DNA from: Aphelenchoides besseyi
Lineage: Eukaryota; Nematoda; Chromadorea; Rhabditida; Aphelenchoididae
NCBI GenBank assembly: GCA_024699855.1
Contig: JAMPIQ010000002.1
Location: 3,162,001-3,226,000, forward strand
DNA length: 64,000 nt
Direction: 5' to 3'
Below, in pieces: positions 12,487 through 22,832 of this stretch. Every line of letters begins with the position of its first letter. The first letter of the stretch is position 1. The notes beneath the pieces were generated by a model. The model ran no database searches and was not told where the DNA came from. It worked only from the letters and a program-made list of their open reading frames with translations. A program made the position numbers and the translations under genes.

Positions 12487-12957
12487 GTCATTCTTTTTCT
12501 TAACGATTTTGTGGACACCGGTTCAAAAGACGTTTTGCGTAATCTGCTACGCAAAAATGAACAGTCTTGTGACCGTTCAACGCCGTTATCGTATTCATTT
12601 TGAACTCTATCGTCGCGCTCATGTTCCCTTGACTATGGGCATCTTCCACTCCGTTGGATCGGACGTGGATCTTCGCTTCTTCCGGCTCCTCATGCTTGAC
12701 CGTCATATTCGCCGGACCTTAACCCACTGAATTTCTTTCTCTGGGGTTATTTGAAGTTCTGGTCTACAGAACGAAGCCGGAGACGCTCGATGATCTCGAA
12801 AGCAGAATTGTGTAAGCGTTCAACGAATTGGACCAAAAGATGATCAGTCGTGCGATAGATGATTATGATAGACGGCTCAAAAAAGTGATTGATACAAATG
12901 GAGAAAGTGTTGAGATTTGAGAATCAAAATGAACGAATAAGCAGAGCAAAACGCATT

Positions 12958-13160
12958 CGCCCGCAAATTTTGCCCCCGAAAACTGAAACATTCCGCCAAT
13001 TGCAAATTTCGTATGATTATAAATGAAATTCAGGAAATCTGTTGACACAAAACAAAATGGCAAAAAATTCGTAACCAAGCGCAAAAAACCGGATGAAAAT
13101 TGATTCAGTAATGGCTAAGAAATAAGCGTTTTTATCGGACACTCCACGTGAAAAATCCTG
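12958..13160 (-). repeat. Right terminal inverted repeat of the 12.3-kb element
   Basis: 203 bp, reverse complement of the left end, finishing ACGTGAAAAATCCTG before the TA duplication. Both repeats contain the same fortuitous open frame read inward, which is a consequence of the duplication. Confidence 0.85.
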
Positions 13161-13506
13161 TATAGCTACCGGATTACACTGTGAAATTGGTTCACAGCAA
13201 TTTCCGATGAATAACTTGTGAATTCACGAAGCATCTTAGGTTCATGAACGAAAATTGTAATCAACATCATTTTATTGTCCTCAATAGATGTCTTCTTTTA
13301 ATGCTGCTAAGCCTCACATTTAGTTTTGTATTTGCTTTCAAAACCAGTTTGTTAACGCTTCTGGCCTCGAGTTAAAAGCAAACTTGTGGTTTATTTATTC
13401 AACACAGTCAATAGGCACAGACCACAAATAAGTTAGAAAAAGAGGCTGAAATGAATACTGATGAACTGAGAATAATCAGTCAAACAGTTTGATAAGTCGA
13501 AAGCCT

Positions 13507-14134
13507 CTAGTTGTCCTTGAACTTGGTCATTAGAGAGTTGAGGATCTCGTTGTGTGAGATTTCCGATTCGTCAGATGCCTTAAACCAATAAGTTAAGACA
13601 ATAATATCAAAAAGGATTTACCTGAATTTGAAGGAATTTTCCGGTTCCGAGCGCAGTTTTGATTGCTGAAGCTGACGAAGCATAGACCATCTTCTTTTTG
13701 ATTGAAGCACCATCGGGACAGAGCTGAAATTACAATCGAATACTAAAAGAACAGTTTTGCTTACCTGAATGAAAATGATTTTGTCCATTTTTGAAACTCC
13801 AGCACCCGGACGTGGACAAGTGAATTTGAAGTCGAAAACGGCGTAACGACAATCAGCATAATCGTTGGTACGTTCCTTCAAGTCGCGAACAAAATGTTCG
13901 TAAGCGGTCTTGGAATTCTCGTCGTGATCGTCAGACGTGACGCCAACCTTAATATCACAAATAATCAATGGGCAAGCAAAATCGAAAACTCACATCGCTC
14001 GGCGACACCGCTGCCTCCACAACCACGTCTTTCTCTTCGATTTTGTAGATGATGTATCGAAGTGTACGTTTGCCCTCGGACAATTGTTGGAAAGTCGATT
14101 GACAGTCGGCGTGAACGTTGACACCGGAGCTCAT
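13507..14134 (-). CDS. unc-60: ADF/cofilin, UNC-60A type
   Basis: Actin-depolymerising factor that binds and severs actin filaments. Four exons on the minus strand: 14134-13994, 13947-13765, 13723-13622, 13578-13507, giving 165 aa, the length I recall for C. elegans UNC-60A. It opens MSSGVNVHADCQSTFQ and keeps the signature blocks CRYAVFDFKFTCPRPGAG, SKMDKIIFIQLCPDG and SIKKKMVYASSASAIKTALG. The start codon lies 23 nt after an acceptor ending TTTCAG near 14158, so the 5' end is trans-spliced or has a non-coding leader. AATAAA on the minus strand lies near 13390-13399. In C. elegans the locus also makes UNC-60B from a second exon set downstream that shares the Met exon. Here the Met is joined to SSGV in one exon and no second exon set is visible downstream. 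Confidence 0.95.
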
Positions 14135-15903
14135 TTTGACGTCTTTCGAAAGGTCAACTGAAATCGAATTGGTTGACGACGACGAAAAACACGCGAATTC
14201 GCGAGCTGAGTTGGCCACCAAGATTACAAGATTGGACAAATAGAACGCAGAGATCGATTGGCTAAGACAGCGACTCCCGCCGAACAGACAAACGAATGCG
14301 CTCCACCGACACGCAAAGGCCGCCGGTTTTCTGAAAGAGCCGTTCGATGTGGAAAACGGTCTTTCAATACACACGGCAAGCGAACTGACTCATCGCATAA
14401 GACGAGAATAAAAACGGTCGTTGCATCAAAAATGTCGAAACGATTGAAAGCGACGTACGAAAACTTTCTTCTATCGAACTCAATGGCAATTTGGCGTCGA
14501 TGAAAATGGTCAACAAACGAAAAATTTCCACACGAGAACACTAACGAGTGTCCTAATGGTCGAGAGTTCGAAGCCATTTGCTGAGCAATGAATAAGATTG
14601 AAAGCGGTAGGAACAAGTTCAAAAGCTGCTTATTGACGGGACATAGCAATTTTCTTGTCTCCCAAAGATTTCTATCGAAGTGTAAGATCCAAAAAGAGAA
14701 TTTCGACTGTTGTCCAGCAAGTGAAATTGTTTTCTCATTGCAACAAACCCGCAAGTCCTGTTGAGATGACAACTTGCGAATTCGCTCCAACTGAACGATA
14801 AGAAACGCTGCTGCTGTGCGGTTCGAATTCCCACTTTTCCCGCGCCGTTCGATCGTCATCGGGCAGTTTTTTCCGAAGCCACAATTACAATCAACAACGA
14901 TGGTGACTCATGAAGAAGACGAAGTAATTAGTAGGTGGTGGACAGAAGGAAAGCACGCGAATCGCCGTTGTCTGGGCGGCGATGTCGAGGGACGCGATTC
15001 GAATTTCTGAACTTTCCCACAAATTGGGTTATGCGCAGATGATGGCAACGCTGCAGCGTCGTCCACTTCGCTTTGTCGAATAAACAATTGCGATTGGTGG
15101 CCGTCGGTTGAACGAGTGGTGGAACGGCGCGTTGAGAAACGTCGATCGAAAAAGAGGGTGCAACGAAAAAGAGCGATTGGACATGAAGAGTCCGCGGCGT
15201 CGTGTGCAACGCTCAATGCGAAAATTGGAAAGCGCGAACGCGGCGTTTTTTGGGGGAGGAACGTTTTCTTTTTTCGATTGTAAGTGCTCGGCGTCATTTT
15301 TGTGAGTGAGAAAAAAGTGCAAAAACTTGCGCACGCAGTTTCCATAAATGAGAGAAATTTCGCCTTTCAAATTTCGCAAATCAACATCCCTGATTCGCAT
15401 CGACTTCCGTCAGCCGACGCGATGATCGAAAGGGCGGAGAATCACTGATGATCATTAAGCAGCTAGCAAGTTCAATACGAGCAGCCGAATGAATCATCGG
15501 CTGCTGACGAACCCCAAACCGCCGACTTCGTTGACCATCTGCTCCAAATCGAAAGGCGTCCACTTTGGCATCTGTTTGCTTCCGCAAAAGGAGCCTTCGA
15601 AGTGGCCACGACCCAACGGACAAACTCTTTGGAGGCAACAGCCGAAGCGCAAACGTTTCGAAACAATCGGAGTTTTCCCCCCTACGAACTTCTGTTATCT
15701 CGCTTCATTTATGGTTTATTCATAATTACCGGTTTAACGTAAAGTGCAAGGCCACAAACATTTGTGCTGTAGAACGACTAGGGAATGAGAGGGAAAATAA
15801 ATACAACGCGTGAATTTGTGAAGTTGTTTTTCAATTGGGAGAAAGCAATCACAAGAAGGCAAGAAAAAAAAGACAATTGCACGTTTAAAACTCGTATTCG
15901 CAA
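14135..15903. other. Region between unc-60 and gly-7, no supported gene
   Basis: Several overlapping open frames on both strands (14224-14859 -, 14908-15345 -, 15489-15725 +) are rich in Arg and Ser and show no domain. This is typical of chance frames in GC-richer DNA. It probably contains the unc-60 promoter and leader. A minus-strand AATAAA at 15715-15720 may end gly-7. Confidence 0.4.
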
Positions 15904-18900
15904 TCAATACTTCTCGGTCCACACGAACTTCTGATAGGGGTCCGATTCGTCGCAAGCAATTTGATGCAAATCGGTGGATCCCACATCGGAACTAACAGCC
16001 AAACAAATGTCCCGATGGTGATCGCGAATTTGTTGAGTTGACTAAACTTGGAAATTACAATCAGCTTGTTTTAACTCACCCGATCGTATTTGTATGGACC
16101 GTCGACTGTGCCTTTGTGACAGTGATTAGTCATCAGATGCTTTCCCGACGGACTGATACACCACTCGCCTTGAGCCATTTGTCCGGCTTTGTTGAGACGA
16201 ATAACCTAAACCACAGATTGACATCATCACAAATTCGGACAAACGGTCAAAAGATAAGTATACGGTTGATCAATGAAATGCTCTCTCGTTGCTCACAGGT
16301 TTTTGCGCGAATACCAGATTGGACAATCAAGTTTCAACATTTAGGCAAAAAGAAGACGAATTCGAGTACCGATTACGAATCCCGACGACCAACAAAGAAT
16401 TTAAGCTATGGGCGTAAACAATTTACGTGTAAGTTGGTTTAGGCCGTTGCTTCCCGGTTATTTTTTGCCCACCGTAAATCGCACGTTGAAACTCGTTGTC
16501 GAAGATCACGTTTATCACGAGATGCCAAGTCACAGCGGTTACTGGAACTGCATGAGCACCTTTTCCAATTTTTGTACTGCATTCGCGACAATTCACGGCG
16601 AAGAATTGGTGTTGCATCATGAACACACCGACGAATGAGACCGCAGAACTAAGGAATATCTAGAGCTGCCGTAAGTTTGGAGACCAACGGCAAGCTAATT
16701 GCGATAGTGTAGGAAGAAAATTAAGGAAAACATCAACCAAGCTCTTTTGTGTACACTCAAATTGATTCAACTGCCGTTAAAAGAAATTCCGCTGGAAACA
16801 TCGTGAGCTTTGTGTTGGACAACAACAAATACACCAAAACAGCGAATGGAAATCCATACAATATTTGGAGATGTACTCTCGATAATTGCTACGCGCAAGC
16901 GTATTTGTTCGAAGAAGAGATGATCGCGTGTGAGGGCGTCGCAATCCACAAGTGTAATCGAATTCGGATGCAACAGATGAAACGAACCCATTTCTCCAGT
17001 ACAACAACAGAAAAATTCCAATCCCAACGGGTATTTTTGGACAACTCACAAAATCGAATTTCATGCGCTAGGAAGATGGCACAATTTACGAAGTGATCAT
17101 CGACAATCAGCGCTATCGGAAGTATTATCGAAACAGCAAGGGCTACTGGATATGTGCCGTGGACAATTGCAACGTGCGGCTTTAAATGGACAATAACTTT
17201 CAGTTCTACGCTTTTGGCTCTTCCGTCCACAATCATAAAAAACGTATTCGAGGTAAACCGGTGAAAACTTAACTCCAACTTTTACATTTTCGCGTGTACT
17301 CTTTTTTATAAATAAAGCTTGTGGCGTTAGAGGCGCAAAGTGATCGACATGGAAATTCGAATCAAATTATAAAAGTTCTGTTTCCCAAAGCAAAATAAAT
17401 TGTGCAAACAGCTTTGAAAAGTGTCGTGTAAGAAACGACCGGTTTGCTGTTTTGCTCGTCCCCGGTCACGCTGTCTACGCACTTGGCCGCACCAATGGCG
17501 GCGCCATTTCGAATTTAAAAACGAATAGAAAATGAGCACTTGCCTGATTACCCCCGAAGTGATGGCAAACCGATGCACCCACGATCCCCGGCACTGGATT
17601 GCCAAGGGTATCGATACACTTTCCAGTCGTCGGATTTTCGGCTTCACCCCAAACATCGTTGTCTGGCAAAAGCGGATAGCTCTTCGGCACGTCATAAGCG
17701 ACATATTTCATGAACCTAAACTCGCGCTCTATATTGACATTCGAATCGAACAAACCATGAGAATGGTTTGCAGTTGAGACTTTTTCGGAGCTCCAACTGA
17801 GCGCTGATGTCTCCCCATTCACGTTTGATTGCTGCGGGCTCACGGATGTAATAATACTTCTCGTACTCGTCCATCCACGTTTTGATAACTCGAAGCATAT
17901 TCTTAAACCAAAACATTCAAACGGCTTTGTGAATTCGTTTCTCACCGTTGAGATCACTGGTTTTCCACTCAGTTTACCGAATCCGTAAGGCATGTGATTG
18001 CGATAAACGTGACCAACATGTGAACATGGAACAAATAGAATTCCACCACCGCATTGCCAAATCTAAAAACAAACTCAAAACCGGCATTCAACAAGAAATC
18101 TACTTTGAAGGAAAGTTCGTATTGTTCACCACCCCAAATTTGAAGTCCCGGATCGTAGTAACCGAGCTCCTCGAACCACTTCTTCTCGATGGCAAAGAGA
18201 CCACCGGCGTGAGTTGGCGAACGGAACGGTTCCGAGTTAAACTTCCGACGTTTCTTCTCTTCTGGTGAAATCTCCGTTTCTTTGTATCTGAATGCCATTT
18301 AGAATCATGACATGCAGAAAGAAAACTCACAAAAGTCCCCATTCGAAGATGCCACGAAAATGTCGATCTGCATCGCCGTAAACGCGTCTAAATTTCCAAT
18401 ATTGTTAAGATCTTCAAATGACACCCACTTACCGATACTCCCACCTAAACCAAAATTGTTTTTGTCATTCTTAACACGACTAAATTGATTTGATTGTAAT
18501 CCATCAATCAACATAATTGTGTTAAGAACAACAGAAAGACTAACGTGTTCATATCGATTCCATCAATAACCTGCAATGTAGATTGTTTAAACGGAACATA
18601 TCCGGAGACCTACAGGAACAGTCATGACCTTGCGATTATGTCGAATAGGAGCCAAAAGTGGGGGCAACCAGTTGTAATTGACTTCACAGTGAGCATCCAA
18701 AAATATCACAACATCACCGGTTGCTGCTTTTGCACCAATGGTTCGAGTTCGAATCAAACCTTCACGTTCTGCATTTCGAATCAACTTGATTTTTCCTCCA
18801 AACTTCTCGATGTACTCATCTAATCTCGATTTCAAGTGTTCTAAACCACAGATTATCAACAAGAAGTAGAATCAAAAACCTTTGGAACTGAAATCATCGA

Positions 18901-19634
18901 CCAAAATAACTTCTTTGATCAAATGACTTGGACTTCGCAGCAAAACCGAGTGAACTGTTCGAAGCAAAGGTGACCATCCCTCATTGCTAAAACACTCCGA
19001 TAACTTTGAATTCACATCTGATGTTACTGGAAAGCGATGACAACACTCGCGGTTGGCAGATCGACCGGATATTGCCAATATTTGCATCTGAAAAAAGCGA
19101 TTGAAATAACATTCGATTTCAAGGTGCTTACTCGGACATTCGAACATCGGGAATTGTCCTGTTCAGTGAGATCATGTCCGAAACGTAGGTATTAAAGCCA
19201 AACTCATTCATTGCCCGTTGAACTTCCGCTTCTGATCCATCAACACGCACCGGTTCGCCGTAGTCTCCGGGTTCATCGGTTTTTGGAGGCATCGGAACTT
19301 CGAAATTGCCAAGTTGATCGGGAGTCATAATCGTTCGCGGATCACTTTCGCCCGGAAGCTCCTCGTTCGCCCACGAACCGGACTCTCGATTCGCCGGAAG
19401 ACGTATCGACTCACCATTCTTCTGAACAACCACTTAAACCAATCAAATGAACAAAGTTACCTGACTACTCAAATCAGTAGTTGTGTTCAGGTACGCGATG
19501 AACGTGACGAAACCCAAAATAAGCAGAATTCCAACTATCGTTCTAAAAGGCTAGAAAGTCACTGAATAGAAGAAAAGTACTCACTGATGTCGGAACCATC
19601 GACGACATTCCGATAGTTTGCGACTTATTGACAT
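15904..19634 (-). CDS. gly-7: Polypeptide N-acetylgalactosaminyltransferase, GALNT7/GLY-7 type
   Basis: Golgi type II membrane enzyme that transfers GalNAc from UDP-GalNAc to Ser/Thr of mucin-type glycoproteins; GALNT7 prefers pre-glycosylated substrates. Fifteen exons on the minus strand: 19634-19585, 19542-19461, 19421-19132, 19087-19028, 18986-18880, 18840-18614, 18570-18545, 18444-18433, 18387-18331, 18287-18104, 18062-17946, 17901-17756, 17715-17544, 16205-16080, 16041-15904, giving 597 aa. Basic N-terminus, membrane anchor at about 18-36, stem, GT-A domain with [14 protein letters not shown] and the metal site DAHCE near 246-250, then [24 protein letters not shown] and [10 protein letters not shown], and a ricin-type lectin domain (CIDTLG, GGNQ, CHKGT, KFVW) to the end. 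The 1338-nt intron 16206-17543 starts with GC and carries an antisense FLYWCH relic. One exon is 12 nt. Confidence 0.93.
16480..17272 (+). pseudogene. Broken FLYWCH zinc-finger gene, antisense inside gly-7 intron
   Basis: Three FLYWCH-like modules run head to tail on the + strand. Module 1 (about 16480-16637) reads [20 protein letters not shown], then C..AF and a final HHEH, and meets TGA at 16636-16638. Module 2 (about 16800-16960) reads [12 protein letters not shown]...[13 protein letters not shown]...CEGVAIHKC. Module 3, reached by a plausible 44-nt intron ending near 17073, reads [14 protein letters not shown]...[10 protein letters not shown], then TAA at 17183-17185 cuts it before its VHNH pair. 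The same frame continues after the stop to TAA at 17270-17272. AATAAA lies near 17311. FLYWCH modules bind DNA in many nematode regulators. With a stop in two of three modules this is most likely a decayed gene, although unusual splicing could bypass the first stop. Confidence 0.65.
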
Positions 19635-20094
19635 TTCATCGAATTTCTTTGATCGTCTCCGCACAAATCAAACGATCGACAGCAACGAAAAGACGGGCCT
19701 TTAAATCGCCCACCAGACCTGAATACACAAGTGAATGGATGGATGATTAACACGCACGCTCGATTGCCAACACCGCAAATTCGATCGGACGAAAAGCGAA
19801 CTGTCAGCGCATGTCAAGTGTTTTTCAATCTGCCGTACCCTCGAGTAAATGCCAAAAGGTCGAATACTAAAATGGTTCCAAGAAAACGTTCACAATGAAA
19901 ACTAAAGATTGAAGTTCGTTACACAAAACGTTTCTGCCTCATTGCAACAATTCAACACGTTGAATCACAATAATATATAATGGCCCCTTCTAGCACAAGC
20001 GTATTTCTTTAAGCGCGGTGTATATTTTCAGCCTATAAGTTGGCTCAGTTTTTCAATTTTATTCTTCCTCATCGGTTTCACAAATTGCGCTAAT
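19635..20094. other. Upstream of gly-7, holds a repeat copy
   Basis: Probable promoter of gly-7. It contains the left copy (19975-19993) of a 19-bp sequence found inverted at 23026-23044. No gene is seen. Confidence 0.4.
19975..19993 (+). repeat. 19-bp inverted repeat flanking the protease-like gene, left copy
   Basis: ATATAATGGCCCCTTCTAG matches the reverse complement of 23026-23044 exactly, and similarity extends a few bases further on the AT side. The copies are 3.05 kb apart, one on each side of the trypsin-like gene. Confidence 0.75.
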
Positions 20095-22832
20095 ATGAAT
20101 TTGGAAATTTGTTTAATTATCACCGTGTACATTATAGATTATTTTTGAATATCTTAAATGTACTGCTTTTAGACTGCTAACACTGGAATAAACTTGCTTT
20201 TCCTCTTACTATTGGTTTTTGTGATTGGATCCACCGCAGAACGCGAGTCTCATGAATATGAGCAAATCTCATATGTGTAAATATATTTTATATTCAGATT
20301 CAAGTCATATTGTTTTTAGCCCACAATTTCTATCCGGACACCGACAAATCCAACATAAAACAATTCAAAAAAATATCAGAATTTTTAGGTGATTTACCTA
20401 ATTTGCATTCACAATAATTTATTTCAGAAATCTAAACGAAATTCAACCAAGAATCTACGGAGGATCCCCAGTCAAAGGATCTCTCATTATCGGAAAATTA
20501 AATTGAGCATCATTAAAAGCCGAGAAGGAAAAGGTCTGTTTTCCAGTTGTTTAATATCGTTCACGTAAATAAATAGTGCACAAAGGGTATGACGACAAAT
20601 TGCGGAAATGTTTTCCGCAGTATGTGCGGATTGTGAAAGAAGGTAATTAGACTTTCTATGCCATATTAATCCGATTATTTTGCAAAGAACGTCAATCAGA
20701 GAACGGACGCGGATGCAAAGGACGACAAGCTCGACAGTTCATCATCAACATCCGAGGCTCAGAAGAACAGAAAACGATTTTGAAGTTAAAACTCGTTCGC
20801 ATGAATTAATATCGTTCAAAAACAAACTTGAATGGCTCGCGGAAGAAACTTTTAAACGACTGCAAAAGGGGCATTTTTTCGAAGAAGAAATGAGCTTTGT
20901 GAGTCCAAAATTTTACTTCGGATTAGGAATCTGGAAGAAATTTTGGTCAGAGATTCTTTTTTCTCGAGCTCATAGTGACGGAAAGTATTTTATTGTGGTG
21001 TGGTTTAGTTTATAGAGGTAAGACAAATTTTGACTCATGTAATAATCTAATAAGAACCTGTTTTCAGATGGAAAAGGCTATGCCATAACTAAATCCGTTG
21101 TACATCCTGATATAAAAAACATCCGCGTTGGCGGTAGAAAACTTACCAAACTCTCCGACGCTGTCAACGACTTGATGGTATTTCAATTCACCACGGTTTC
21201 GGGCGCAATTACGGACCAAAACTTCAAGCGTGTCGACCTTGCATCAACATGGGAAATTCCCTCAGATTGTGTGATAAACGGTAGTGTCGAATGTTCTGGA
21301 AGAATCATTCGAAAGTCTGCAAAATTCTTCCACGTCCTCAGAAATCCATATTTTATCTGTTAATTTATGGACCAAACCATTTGTCCCTCCCCTATCTCTT
21401 CATCAATTGTTGTATAAATATCCCCTCCTCTTTCTCACCAGGACATAAAAAATCCTCCGAATTTTATCACCTACCTTCTGTCTCCGATTGTTCCCAACGA
21501 CCCACCACCACTTTTGTACAACTAATTTTCTGTTGCAATAAACGCTTCGGCAATTCTACGACAGGTAGGCTTATAAGTTGAATGTTTATATTTAAATATT
21601 TAAACATCGTATATTTCGAATTTTTATCTATACATTTCTAGGAGTCGGAATCACGAGCTACGGTGATAATGAGCATTTTACGGAATTGATAGAAGCTCAA
21701 ACAAACCTTTTTGACTGCACAGAGCTTGGCACGAATACCTACAATGGTTTGCTTTTGAAATCTTAATTGATTTAGCTTACAAGGGAAGTGCACGAACATA
21801 ATGTAGAATTTGTGAACGATGTTCGGGTTATATGGTCCAGTTTGAAAAGTTAGTCAACGATTATGCTCTCCGTTTTTCCGAAATGGCACGCTACAGCACG
21901 CTAGAACGCTTCGAAAGTTTGGGCGCTCGTAAAGTCTTCCAGATAATGAACAAGGGAAAATGTGCAGCGGTGGCGCAATAAGTAAGCGATCTGCTTGGAA
22001 AAACTCTCTTCTTTTGGTGGGTGCGGGTGTGATTCTTTTGATTGTCGGGTGCGTTCTGCTGCTTTGTATTCAAAAATCAAAAGGAAAAAAGTAAAAGGTA
22101 GGTGACTGCAAATGGTTCAATGTGCTTTTTTCGCACTTTTTGGAATCGCTTAATAGATCCAATGCGAGTACTAGAAATCACGATCGAAAAATTCGAACTC
22201 GTAATCCGCAAAACAAGAGAGCTTCTGCAGGTAGACCGCTTACCCACTCAGCCACCACAGCACACTTCTATGACTCAATTTCTGAAAGTGAATCGTAATG
22301 AAATTAGCTCGAACTTTCGAAGCGTTCAAGCGTGCTGTAGCGTGTCATTTCGGAAAAACGGAGAGCATAATCGTTGACTAACTTTTCAAACTGTACCATA
22401 TAATCCGAACATCGTTCACAAATCCGACATTATATTGATGCACTTTCCTTGTTAGAATTTTATACATCCATATTTCACAAACAAGCAATATTTTCAATTA
22501 TGTCTATTTCTTCTTAATTCTGTTAGGAAAATGCTTAATTTTCTTTTGTTTTAGACGGAAAAGTGTTTTGCGGTGATGGTCATGTTTGCAACGGCGACCC
22601 CGGAGGCGGTCTGTTGTGCACAGGTACTGACGAAGTAAAGAAGTTGTACGGGGTTGCAGTCGACACTTCCAACCCCCATCGCTTCGTAGATCCAATAAAA
22701 TCTACGACTTATTATGCAAATGTGACTCTCCACCAACAATGGATCCGCCAAGTGGTTGGAAAAATGAACAAAGAACGCAAACCACGTATATATGGCTTAA
22801 GCTCCGAAAACAATGGAAAATGTAGTCAGTAG
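20095..22832 (+). CDS. Trypsin-fold (S1) protease-like gene with changed active site, 5' part unresolved
   Basis: The 3' half is clear. Exon 21642-21746 (GITSYGDNEHFTELI...FDCTEL) joins 22555-22832, which encodes VFCGDGHVCNGDPGGGLLC, LYGVAVDT and YYANVTLHQQWIRQVVGKM, the C-terminal barrel of an S1 protease. Upstream, about 21068-21290 gives VVHPDI...LSDAVNDLMVFQF, the region that normally holds the catalytic Asp, and 21470-21564 ends NSTT before a GTAGGC donor. An opening IYGGSPVKG occurs near 20455, and a hydrophobic secretory-type segment is at 20180-20240. The usual GDSGGP is GDPGGG here (Pro codon 22599-22601), so the serine nucleophile is gone. No TAAHC motif was found. The 5' exons do not join cleanly in phase, so the locus may be a pseudoprotease or a pseudogene. 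AATAAA at 22842-22847. Confidence 0.5.
21779..22452. mobile_element. Foldback (inverted-repeat) element in the protease-like gene intron
   Basis: Two arms of 141 bp, 21779-21919 and 22312-22452, are inverted copies with only scattered mismatches. They begin ACAAGGGAAGTGCA and ACAAGGAAAGTGCA on their own strands. The 392-bp loop between the arms contains a tRNA-like sequence on the minus strand. The whole element lies inside the intron 21747-22554. No coding sequence for transposition is present, so this is a non-autonomous foldback or MITE-type insertion. Confidence 0.8.
22188..22254 (-). other. tRNA-like A box / B box segment
   Basis: On the minus strand TGGCTGAGTGGGT (22254-22242) matches a pol III A box of the tRNA-Ser/Leu kind, and GAGTTCGAATTTT (22200-22188) resembles a B box, with 41 nt between them. 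No acceptor stem is apparent, so this is probably a tRNA-derived SINE head or tRNA relic rather than a working tRNA gene. Confidence 0.5.

Larger units (their letters stand above)
12285..13160 (+). mobile_element. Tc1/mariner-like element, internally deleted, long inverted ends
   Basis: An 876-bp element bounded by CAGG...CCTG and a TA target duplication (12283-12284 and 13161-13162). The inverted ends are about 200 bp each (12285-12486 and 12958-13160) and nearly identical. The interior, on the + strand, carries broken transposase pieces. An N-terminal helix-turn-helix part around 12530-12600 reads VICYAKMNSLVTVQRRYRI. A C-terminal DDE-type part around 12710-12915 reads SPDLNPLNFFLWGYLK, followed by a helix ending near IDTNGESVEI. 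Frames shift between the parts and the middle of the catalytic domain is missing, so it cannot encode an active transposase. It could be moved by a related full-length copy elsewhere. Confidence 0.85.

Noticed and set aside
12361..13084. Two similar 73-80 aa frames facing each other.
   Set aside because: They are the same chance frame in both inverted repeats of the transposon.
14224..15400. Cluster of minus frames of 93-211 aa.
   Set aside because: Mutually overlapping, Arg/Ser-rich and without motifs.
16889..17278. Minus frame of 129 aa in the gly-7 intron.
   Set aside because: It is the antisense shadow of the FLYWCH modules.
17532..17548. A GT donor (GGGGTAATC) instead of GC for the long gly-7 intron.
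   Set aside because: It gives the wrong phase and loses the conserved GGNQ of the lectin domain.
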